A stretch of DNA of 34,664 bases from CAWJEL01 sp964647255 (GTDB lineage: Bacteria; Chloroflexota; Anaerolineae; CG2-30-64-16): NCBI GenBank assembly GCA_964647255.1, contig CAZYGI010000042.1, positions 1-34,664 on the forward strand, written 5' to 3'. Shown one piece after another: positions 1 through 6,525 of this stretch. Made by a program: the position numbers and the translations under genes. The notes beneath the pieces are model-generated. The model searched no databases and was not told the origin of the DNA. It worked only from the letters and a program-made list of their open reading frames with translations. Within the stretch, counting starts at the first letter, position 1, and every line of letters starts with the position of its first letter.

Positions 1-397
1 GCTCGGCGGGCAGGCTCGCCTTGACGTGCTCCAGGTTCTCCCCGGCCAACTTCTCCATAAAAAAGTAGTCTGCGTCGCACAAGTCGTGGGCGGCATCGTA
101 GAAGTAGATTTCGGGCGCCGGGATGGCCGTGTTACGGCGGACCAGGCGCATCACCGCCACCTCGGTTGCCATGATATTGTGCTCATACTGCAGGATGTCT
201 GCGCCCGGCGGCGGTGCGATCTTGAGGATAACCTCGCGGCCGTCGGCCAGGCAGATCCGGTAGACCACATTGAACCAACCATCCTTCAGCTCGGTCACGG
301 CATCTTCACCATCGGCGAGCGCCGTCCCGCCAAAGGCCCTGGCGGCCATAGCGGCAAGCTGACCGCGTGTTTTCCGATTCTTCGTCTTCGATTCCAT
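1..397 (-). CDS. Aminoglycoside phosphotransferase (APH)-family kinase, N-terminal fragment
   Basis: This is the first 132 codons of a protein-kinase-fold small-molecule phosphotransferase; the rest lies beyond the left edge. The visible part is the N-lobe: a region with ELKDGWFNVVYRI, then VILKIAPPPG carrying the probable ATP-binding lysine, then the helix LQYEHNIMATEVAVMRLV and the strand YFFMEKL before the hinge. APH relatives phosphorylate aminoglycosides, choline, homoserine or sugars, and the substrate cannot be told from this fragment. I chose the start giving MESKTKNRKT because this opening is one I recall from related phosphotransferases. An in-frame ATG 19 codons upstream at 454 is an alternative. 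Neither has a strong ribosome binding site. The gene points the same way as the beta-glucosidase upstream of it, with 142 bases between. Confidence 0.8.
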   Translation of the reverse strand, partial: MESKTKNRKTRGQLAAMAARAFGGTALADGEDAVTELKDGWFNVVYRICLADGREVILKIAPPPGADILQYEHNIMATEVAVMRLVRRNTAIPAPEIYFYDAAHDLCDADYFFMEKLAGENLEHVKASLPAE

Positions 398-539
398 CGT
401 TCGCCCGTGGTCCAAGTCTACGACCGATTCGACATTTGAGCCAACTGGGGACATCCGAACGGGTCAGTTCAAGGACGTCCGCCGCCAACGACTGAAGTCG
501 CTACGACCGAAACCCAGGCAGACTTCTGCCGACGTGAAC

Positions 540-2780
540 TCAGCCAATCACTTCAAATTCGGCGTGGAGCGTCGCCAACGAATCGGCGCCGACCCAGAGG
601 TCGAATGCTGCGGCATCCTGCACCCACCGGCCGGCGTTCGTGCTCCAGTAGCTCAGCTCGTCTGGGCCGAGGCGAAAGCTTACGGTCTTCGTCTCACCGG
701 GTTGGAGGGTGATGCGCTCGAAGCCCTTCAGCTCGCGCATCGGACGCGAATCGCTGCCCCAGCGCTGATGGATGTAAAGCTGCGCCACCTCATCCCCGGC
801 CAGCGGACCGGTGTTGCTCACGTCCACCCTGACGGTCAGGCCGCTGCCCACTTTGACCTGTGGCGCCGAGACCTTCAGATTGGAGAACGCAAAGGTCGTG
901 TAGCTCAAGCCGTAGCCGAAGGGGTAGAGCGGTGTCGGCAGGCCGTCCCAGTAGCGCGGGTTGTACATGGGGCTGCCTTCGGGCGAGTGGGTGATGTTGC
1001 GGGCGTAATAGAGCGGCGCGTGGCTGCCCCGGCGCGGGAAGCTGACCGGCAGCTTGCCACCGGGGTTGGCATCACCGAACAGGATGTCGGCCACGGCGTT
1101 GCCGCCCTCGGTGCCGGGCTCCCAGGCCTCAAGGATGGCAGGAATGTGCTCGGCAGCCCAGTTGATGCTCAGCGGCCGGCCGTTCAGCAGCACCAGCACG
1201 ACCGGCTTGCCCAGCGCCGCGACGGCTTTGAGCAGCTCCTCCTGCCGGCCCGGCAGATCCAGCGAGGCACGCGAGGCGGCCTCGCCGGCCATCACGTCCG
1301 TCTCGCCCAGCACCATCACGACCAGGTCGGCGCCGCGTGCGGTCTCCACCGCGGCCCGGAAGGCGGCCTCGGCCTCCTCAGGGCGCTGGGCCGGCTTGGG
1401 GGCCGCGCCGATCATGGCGCTCTCGAACCAGGAGGGGATGTCGCGGCGGATTTCGGGGCCGGGCGCGTAAGTCACCTCAGCGCCGGGCAGCCTGGCGCGG
1501 ATGCCTGCCAGGACGGTTACGGCGGCGGGGATGTGGCCGAAGACCATCCATGAGCCTTCGGTGGCTTCCATCGAGTCGGCCAACGGGCCGATCACGGCCA
1601 CATTCTTGAGGTCCTTCTGGAGCGGCAGCAGCCCGCCTTCGTTTTTAAGCAGCACCATTGAGCGCTGCGCGGCCCAGCGTGAGATCTGGCGATGGTCGGG
1701 CCGGGCCAAAACCTCTGCCAGCAAGCCTTCGTCCACGTAGGGATGCTCGAACAGGCCCATCTTGATCTTGAGGGCCAGGATCGGCCGCACCAGCTCCTCG
1801 ATCTCAGCCACGGACAGCGCACCCTCGGCCACCAATGCGGCTGCGCCCTCGGTGTAGGTGTAGCTGGACATGTCCATGTTGACGCCAGCCTTGAGGCCGC
1901 GCAGCGCGGCGTCGCGTTTATCGCGGGCGTGGCCCTGGATGATCAGGTTGCCGACCGCCATCGCGTCGCTGACGACGAAGCCCGCAAAGCCCCACTCCTC
2001 GCGCAAGACCTGGCGCAGCAGCCAGCGGTTGCCGCTGGCCGGGACGTCGTTGAGATCCATGTAGGCGCTCATGAAAGTCGCCACCCCGGCCTTCACCGCA
2101 GCCAGGAAGGGCGGAAAGACCGTGTTTCGCAGTTGGGTCTCTGACAAGAAGACCGGGTCGTAGTCGCGGCCGCCGTCCGAGTAACCGTACCCCGCGAAGT
2201 GCTTGGCGCAGGCCAGCACCCGCTCGGGATCGGCAATGTCGTCGCCCTGGAACCCGCGCACCTGCGCGGCGGCCATCGCCGCGCCCAGGCAGGGATCCTC
2301 GCCCGCGCCCTCGACGATGCGGCCCCAGCGCGCGTCGCGGCAGATATCCAACATCGGGCCAAAGGTCCAGTGCAGCCCGGCGGCGCGGGCCTCCCTGGCC
2401 GCCACGGCCTGCGACTTCTCGGCCACGGCCGGGTCCCAGGAGGCGGCCATCGCCAGCGGGACGGGGAAGATCGTCCGGTAGCCATGGATCACATCCAGGG
2501 CGAAGAGCAGTGGAATGCCCAACGGGCTTTCCTCGACGGCGATCTTCTGTAGCTCGTTGAAGCGTGCGGTGTTGTTGACCCACAACACGGAGCCGGCCCC
2601 GCCTGCGCGAATCTGATCCTCGGCCTTGGGACCGGGGGCGAATTCGGCCCCACCGACCTGGTTGAGCTGCCCGATCTTTTCTGCCAGGCTCATCCGCCGC
2701 AGGAGCGCCGCGACCCGCTCGGCGACTTCAGCGTCCGATGGAGCGGCCGCGGCCGCCGCTGTCTTCTGTGTGTTGTTCAT
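540..2780 (-). CDS. bglX: Glycoside hydrolase family 3 beta-glucosidase/beta-xylosidase
   Basis: A 746-residue GH3 enzyme that hydrolyses terminal beta-linked sugars from oligosaccharides with retention. From the N-terminus it has the GH3 TIM barrel (about 20-350), the alpha/beta sandwich domain (about 380-600) and a C-terminal fibronectin-III-like domain (about 650-735). In the barrel, KHFAGYG and the nucleophile context GFVVSDAMAV are present, which puts the catalytic aspartate at about residue 272. The start was set at the second of two adjacent ATG codons because AAAGGAG lies four bases before it and only one base before the first; a longer reading frame begins at 2852 but has no ribosome site. 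No signal peptide is seen, so the enzyme is probably cytoplasmic and acts on imported oligosaccharides. The symbol refers to the family; the exact sugar specificity is not shown. Confidence 0.92.
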   Translation of the reverse strand: MNNTQKTAAAAAAPSDAEVAERVAALLRRMSLAEKIGQLNQVGGAEFAPGPKAEDQIRAGGAGSVLWVNNTARFNELQKIAVEESPLGIPLLFALDVIHGYRTIFPVPLAMAASWDPAVAEKSQAVAAREARAAGLHWTFGPMLDICRDARWGRIVEGAGEDPCLGAAMAAAQVRGFQGDDIADPERVLACAKHFAGYGYSDGGRDYDPVFLSETQLRNTVFPPFLAAVKAGVATFMSAYMDLNDVPASGNRWLLRQVLREEWGFAGFVVSDAMAVGNLIIQGHARDKRDAALRGLKAGVNMDMSSYTYTEGAAALVAEGALSVAEIEELVRPILALKIKMGLFEHPYVDEGLLAEVLARPDHRQISRWAAQRSMVLLKNEGGLLPLQKDLKNVAVIGPLADSMEATEGSWMVFGHIPAAVTVLAGIRARLPGAEVTYAPGPEIRRDIPSWFESAMIGAAPKPAQRPEEAEAAFRAAVETARGADLVVMVLGETDVMAGEAASRASLDLPGRQEELLKAVAALGKPVVLVLLNGRPLSINWAAEHIPAILEAWEPGTEGGNAVADILFGDANPGGKLPVSFPRRGSHAPLYYARNITHSPEGSPMYNPRYWDGLPTPLYPFGYGLSYTTFAFSNLKVSAPQVKVGSGLTVRVDVSNTGPLAGDEVAQLYIHQRWGSDSRPMRELKGFERITLQPGETKTVSFRLGPDELSYWSTNAGRWVQDAAAFDLWVGADSLATLHAEFEVIG

Positions 2781-2783
2781 CAT

Positions 2784-3226
2784 ATCTCCTTTGTGAGCTA
2801 CTTCTGCGCGTGGTGACAACAGGATTGAGGACGAGATTTCCTTGCAGCTCATGCCGTGGTTGAAGGAACGTGTCCAAATTCACACTGTCAACCGATTGTA
2901 CCATATATCCGCCGCGCCCTGACAAAGTACACCCAAACTTACGGCAATGCCTGTCAAATGAGACTGAATTAACACCCTTAGGCGGTCTCTTACCGGCTAA
3001 AGCCTGGAGTCCGAAACAGCTATTTGAAAGGTATTGCGGCTCTGGGGCGCTGCGCCGCCGGGCCTCCATCTACACGGCTGCGCTGCCCGGCGGTGCAGGC
3101 CGCCAGCGCAGCCATAGGCTCTTCAGCCGAGACCTCGGCCGCCACAGGCTGGTTTCACCCCAGGAACCGTGCTATACTTGGCACCGCGCCGCCAAAGATG
3201 CCCGCGGCCAGCAGAAGGGATGTGAC
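2784..3226. other. Intergenic region between divergent GH3 and flavodoxin genes
   Basis: This 443-base gap has no convincing gene. The reading frame that runs through it into the flavodoxin gene from 2870 is composed like non-coding DNA and does not resemble the family. The GH3 side has a ribosome site (2785-2793) and a weak possible promoter on the minus strand, TTGTCA at 2920-2925 and TACAAT at 2895-2900 with a long 19-base spacer. The flavodoxin side has the extended -10 listed separately. The stretch around 2990-3020, with CGGCTAAAGCCTGGAGTCCG, looks like the dispersed intergenic repeats common in such genomes, but only one copy is visible here. Confidence 0.5.
3170..3178 (+). promoter_or_regulatory. 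Extended -10 promoter for the flavodoxin-like gene
   Basis: TGCTATACT matches an extended -10 (TGn then TATACT at 3173-3178). TGGTTT, 17 bases upstream of the hexamer, is a poor -35, which is tolerable for an extended -10. It lies about 50 bases before the start codon, and the same nine-base motif precedes two other genes in this window. Confidence 0.55.
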
Positions 3227-3742
3227 ATGAAAGCCATCGTAGTCTACGAATCACATTGGGGCAACACTGCGGCCATCGCACGCGCCATCGCCGAAGGGCT
3301 CGGTCCGGCAGCCCGCGCGCTCTCCACCGGCGAGGCCGATGACACAGCTCTGGCCGGGGCCGACCTCATCGTGGCGGGCGCGCCGCTGCTTGGCTTCAGC
3401 CTGCCCACAGAAGCGATGGTGAAATCGTTGGCCGCCAACCAGGTCAGAGATCCAACACCGCCGGACCTGAGCCATCCGGCAATGCGCACCTGGCTCGAGG
3501 CGCTGTCCAAGGGGAACGGACGCGCGGCAGCCTTCGAGACGCGCATCTGGTGGTCGCCCGGCAGCGCAGCCAAGACGATCCTGACCAAGCTGGCGGAGAA
3601 AGGCTACGCCCCCACCGCCGGGCCGCAGCGCTTTATCGTGCGGGGCAAGTACGGCCCGCTGCGCGGCGGTGAGCTCGAACGCGCCAGGGGTTGGGGCGCC
3701 GAGCTGGCGCGAGCACTGGCGCAGAACATCGAAAAGGCCTGA
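3227..3742 (+). CDS. Flavodoxin-like protein
   Basis: A 171-residue flavodoxin-fold protein, expected to bind FMN and carry electrons or act as a quinone or flavin reductase in the cytoplasm. The opening strand and phosphate loop, AIVVYESHWGNTAAIARAIAEGL (cut here by family pattern: strand, then SHWGNT), correspond to the T/SxxGNT FMN-phosphate loop at residues 8-13. ADLIVAGAPLLGFSLP at about 48-63 fits the second flavin loop. The middle part with RIWWSPGSAAKTI is the equivalent of the third loop, although it is not the usual GSxGW form. AGAAGGGA at 3213-3220 sits six bases before the ATG and decides the start. The stop codon abuts the ATG of the next gene, so the two are probably co-transcribed. 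The partner enzyme is unknown. Confidence 0.8.
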   Translation: MKAIVVYESHWGNTAAIARAIAEGLGPAARALSTGEADDTALAGADLIVAGAPLLGFSLPTEAMVKSLAANQVRDPTPPDLSHPAMRTWLEALSKGNGRAAAFETRIWWSPGSAAKTILTKLAEKGYAPTAGPQRFIVRGKYGPLRGGELERARGWGAELARALAQNIEKA

Positions 3743-4258
3743 ATGCCGCTCGGCGAATCGCAGATTCTCCCCATCACGGCGCCGGTCAAGGAATTTCTCC
3801 TGACTGAGCAGCGCTGCCCCCCGGAATGGCGGGGGTGCGATCTCTACCTGTTCCGCGACGAAACGGTCGTGTTCTACGCGGGCCAATCCTATGTAGCCTT
3901 CGATCGGGTGTGGCGGCATATCCTGGACGGCTACAAGGGGCGCTCGGTGGTGGGGCGCTTTCTCTTGTGCAACTGGCCGGCGTCAATGCGCTTCACCATC
4001 GAGTTGCTCAGCTCTCGTTCGGAGCAGTTTGCCGACCTGGGGCATGACCTGAACGCGGCCGAACGGCGGTTGATCGAGCAATACGCTCCCTGCTTCAACA
4101 TCACGCTCAACGCCCGACCCACGCCGTTGCCGGCGCAGTATGCGCCGCCCGGACAACAGCTTACCTGCCCCCGCAGCCTGACCAAGCTGATCAGCCAGGC
4201 CGGCATTGCCGTTCAGGCGGACCACCGGCGCAAATGGCTGGCACCTGACCAACCATAG
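3743..4258 (+). CDS. GIY-YIG-like nuclease-domain protein
   Basis: A 171-residue protein with a divergent GIY-YIG-like domain at about residues 30-125. DLYLF at about 33-37 stands where the GIY tripeptide strand belongs, and VFYAGQS at about 43-49 stands for the YIG strand; RVWRHI follows and gives the conserved arginine and histidine. ERRLIEQYAPCFNITLN near 107-123 matches the usual end of the domain, with a glutamate helix followed by P-x-FN. The family cuts DNA in repair, homing or restriction, but many stand-alone members have no tested role. Its ATG follows the flavodoxin TGA directly, so translation is probably coupled. The first tripeptide is not canonical, so activity is uncertain. 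The last 45 residues have no recognised domain. Confidence 0.6.
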   Translation: MPLGESQILPITAPVKEFLLTEQRCPPEWRGCDLYLFRDETVVFYAGQSYVAFDRVWRHILDGYKGRSVVGRFLLCNWPASMRFTIELLSSRSEQFADLGHDLNAAERRLIEQYAPCFNITLNARPTPLPAQYAPPGQQLTCPRSLTKLISQAGIAVQADHRRKWLAPDQP

Positions 4259-4392
4259 CGCTGCACCATTCAGCCGGTCAGAACGAGTCTGGTTCAGCTA
4301 CGCGCCCGATGCGGGCCAAACACCCTCCAGATTGCCTCTGCGATAGTTTCATGTTCTGCTAATAATTTCTTCATCGCTCCATAACATCGTTT

Positions 4393-4401
4393 TGCTATGC
4401 T
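4393..4401 (+). promoter_or_regulatory. Possible extended -10 promoter for the SHOCT-HtrA operon
   Basis: TGCTATGCT (TATGCT at 4396-4401) differs by one base from the TGCTATACT motif used elsewhere in the window. No convincing -35 is present. It lies in the 221-base gap after the GIY-YIG gene, about 80 bases before the SHOCT start. Confidence 0.35.
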
Positions 4402-4479
4402 TCTTCCAGCAGCGGAACGGATATCGCGACGCGCGAATCCGTGAAAACGATGCTAAAGAATCCAGAGGGAGGTATGAGG

Positions 4480-4749
4480 ATGAGCGGTTGGTGGTGGCAT
4501 GGGATGATGCGCGGCCCTGGGCTGCTGGCCGGCTTCTTGCTGTTTCTGTTTATGGTCGCAGCGGTCATCCTGGCCGTCTGGCTGATCGCCAGGTTGCTGC
4601 GCTCGACGTCGAGCAAACCGGCGCCCGCGCCGGGCGCACCGCAGAGCGCACAGGCTGATCCGGTCCTGGAGACGCTGCGCCGGCGCCTGGCCGAAGGGGC
4701 CATCACGGTCCAGGAGTTCGATGATCTGAGGCAAAAGCTCGGTGTATAA
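4480..4749 (+). CDS. SHOCT-domain mini-membrane protein (copy 1)
   Basis: An 89-residue protein with three visible parts: a tryptophan- and methionine-rich N-terminus (WWWHGMMRGPG), one transmembrane helix at about residues 17-40, a proline/alanine linker, and a C-terminal SHOCT motif (DPVLETLRRRLAEGAI, then EFDDLRQKLGV). SHOCT helices occur at the ends of many bacterial proteins and are thought to mediate oligomerisation; no enzyme activity is expected. I chose the ATG with AGGGAGG seven bases upstream. The frame is open from 4441 but those residues have no support. It lies 14 bases upstream of the HtrA gene and probably shares its transcript, which suggests a role in the cell envelope. A very similar paralogue lies at 22848-23117. 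Confidence 0.85.
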   Translation: MSGWWWHGMMRGPGLLAGFLLFLFMVAAVILAVWLIARLLRSTSSKPAPAPGAPQSAQADPVLETLRRRLAEGAITVQEFDDLRQKLGV

Positions 4750-4763
4750 GTGGAGGCAAAACG

Positions 4764-6476
4764 ATGAAAAACTCACGGTTTCTGACTTTAACGGTTCTAC
4801 TGGTGGCAATATTGGCTTTGTCGGCCTGCGCGACTGTGCTGCCTGGTGCAACAGCCAGCTTGAATAGTGTGGGCGGCGTTTTGAACCGCCTGACTGCGCA
4901 GCCGGCGGCGCAAGCCCAGGCCGCACCGGCTGCCGCAGCGAGTACCCGGACCCAGGTCGCGGCTTCAACCGTCACGGTGAATGATCTGCAGGCCGCGCTG
5001 GAGCAGGTGTACGCAGCCGTCGGCCCGTCGGTGGTGAACATCCGAGTGGCTGTCCCCGCCTCAACCGGGATGTTGCAGAGTATGCCAGGGATGCCGGGCG
5101 GACAGTTCCCGTTCGGCCAAGGCACACCTGACCAGAGCACGACGCCCCAGACCACGGCGGAGGGTTCCGGCTTCGTCTGGGACAAGCAAGGCCATATCGT
5201 GACGAACAACCACGTTGTGGACGGCGCCACCGACATCACAGTGACCTTCTCTGATGGCACGTCGCTGCCCGCAGAGGTGGTGGGCCGCGATGCGGAAAGC
5301 GATCTTGCAGTAATCAAGGTGAATCCGGATAAGGTCACGCTTCAGCCCGTGACCGTCGCGGATTCGACGCAGGTGAAGCCGGGCCAGCTCGTGGTCGCCA
5401 TCGGCAACCCGTTTGGCCTGGAGGGCAGCATGAGTTTCGGCATCGTGAGTGCGCTGGGCCGCAGCTTGCCGACCAGCAACCGGACGGGCGATCAGTCCGG
5501 CAGCTCGGCCAGCTACACGATCCCGGATGTGATCCAAACCGACGCGCCGGTGAACCCCGGCAACTCCGGCGGTGCGCTGCTGGACCTGGCGGGCAACTTG
5601 ATCGGTGTGCCCACGGCGATTGAGTCGTCGGTGGACTCTTCGGCGGGGGTCGGCTTTGCCGTACCTTCGGTGATCGTGCAGAAGGTCGTGCCCGATCTGA
5701 TCGAGAAGGGTGTTTTCGAACATCCGTATATCGGCATCAAGGGCGGCACCCTTACTTCGGAAGTGGCGCAGGCGATGGACCTGCCTGCCACGCAGCGCGG
5801 CGCCCTGGTGGTCAGCGTGACCGCGGGCAGCCCGGCGGAAAAGGCCGGCCTCCGCGGCAGTGCCAAGCAGGCGGATATCAGCGGCGAGCAGGTGTCGGTC
5901 GGCGGCGACGTCATCACGGCCATTGATGGGCAGCCGGTCAAGGACTTCGAGGATCTGACCGCTTACCTGGCCCGCAATGGCAAGGTGGGGCAGCAGGTCG
6001 AGCTGACCGTCCTGCGGGATGGCAAGACCGAAACCGTGTCGTTGACCCTGGCCGCACGGCCCGGAACGACCCAGACCGCGACCACAACCGGCCGCGGCGG
6101 GACGCAGACAGCCGCCGGCAACGCCTGGCTGGGCGTCAACGGCACGGACCTGACCGCCGAGCTGGCGGGCGCGATGAACCTTGACACGAATCAGACCGGC
6201 GCCTTGGTGACAACCGTGGGCCGGGGCAGCCCGGCCGACAAGGCCGGCCTGCTGGGCAGCTTCAAGGCGTACCAGACCCAGGCCGGGGATGAGATCATGA
6301 TCGGCGGTGATGTGGTCACTGCGGTGGATGGCAAGGCCGTCGAGACGATGAACGACCTGGCAACAGCGATCAAGGCTCACAAAGCCGGTGACAAGGTCGA
6401 GCTGACCGTGCTGCGGGATGGGGAGAAGTTGAGCGTTGAAGTGACCCTGGCCGCCCGGCCGGGGACGACGAAGTAG
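4764..6476 (+). CDS. HtrA/DegP-type serine protease, lipoprotein with two PDZ domains
   Basis: A 570-residue envelope protease of the S1C (HtrA/Deg) family that degrades or refolds damaged exported proteins. The N-terminus is a lipoprotein signal with lipobox L-S-A-C, so Cys22 should be lipidated and the enzyme tethered outside the cytoplasmic membrane. After an alanine/proline-rich linker the trypsin-like domain carries the triad His150 (VTNNHVV), Asp180 (ESDLAVI) and Ser268 (NPGNSGGAL). Two PDZ domains follow (about 320-430 and 450-565), each ending in LAARPGTT, so they look like a tandem duplication. GGAGG seven bases upstream fixes the start. It follows the SHOCT gene by 14 bases and is followed by a strong hairpin terminator. 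DegP and DegQ have the same domain count, but their relation to this protein is not shown. Confidence 0.93.
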   Translation: MKNSRFLTLTVLLVAILALSACATVLPGATASLNSVGGVLNRLTAQPAAQAQAAPAAAASTRTQVAASTVTVNDLQAALEQVYAAVGPSVVNIRVAVPASTGMLQSMPGMPGGQFPFGQGTPDQSTTPQTTAEGSGFVWDKQGHIVTNNHVVDGATDITVTFSDGTSLPAEVVGRDAESDLAVIKVNPDKVTLQPVTVADSTQVKPGQLVVAIGNPFGLEGSMSFGIVSALGRSLPTSNRTGDQSGSSASYTIPDVIQTDAPVNPGNSGGALLDLAGNLIGVPTAIESSVDSSAGVGFAVPSVIVQKVVPDLIEKGVFEHPYIGIKGGTLTSEVAQAMDLPATQRGALVVSVTAGSPAEKAGLRGSAKQADISGEQVSVGGDVITAIDGQPVKDFEDLTAYLARNGKVGQQVELTVLRDGKTETVSLTLAARPGTTQTATTTGRGGTQTAAGNAWLGVNGTDLTAELAGAMNLDTNQTGALVTTVGRGSPADKAGLLGSFKAYQTQAGDEIMIGGDVVTAVDGKAVETMNDLATAIKAHKAGDKVELTVLRDGEKLSVEVTLAARPGTTK

Positions 6477-6486
6477 ACAAAACCTC

Positions 6487-6525
6487 AGACCCTAAGGGTT
6501 TTAGAAACCCTTAGGGTCTTTCTTT
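6487..6525. terminator. Bidirectional intrinsic terminator
   Basis: AGACCCTAAGGGTTT (6487-6501) and AAACCCTTAGGGTCT (6505-6519) form a perfect 15-base-pair stem with a three-base loop. TTCTTT follows on the plus strand, and on the minus strand the stem is followed by a short GAGGTTTT run. It separates the convergent HtrA and NRAMP genes, 10 bases after the first and overlapping the end region of the second, so it can stop both. Confidence 0.85.

Noticed and set aside
2965..2990. Similarity of CCCTTAGG...TTACCG near 2972-2996 to the terminator after HtrA
   Set aside because: The shared words are short and the second arm of the hairpin is missing, so chance cannot be excluded.
5061..6380. Minus-strand reading frame of 439 codons opposite HtrA
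   Set aside because: HtrA has its triad and PDZ domains intact; the antisense frame has no recognisable motif.
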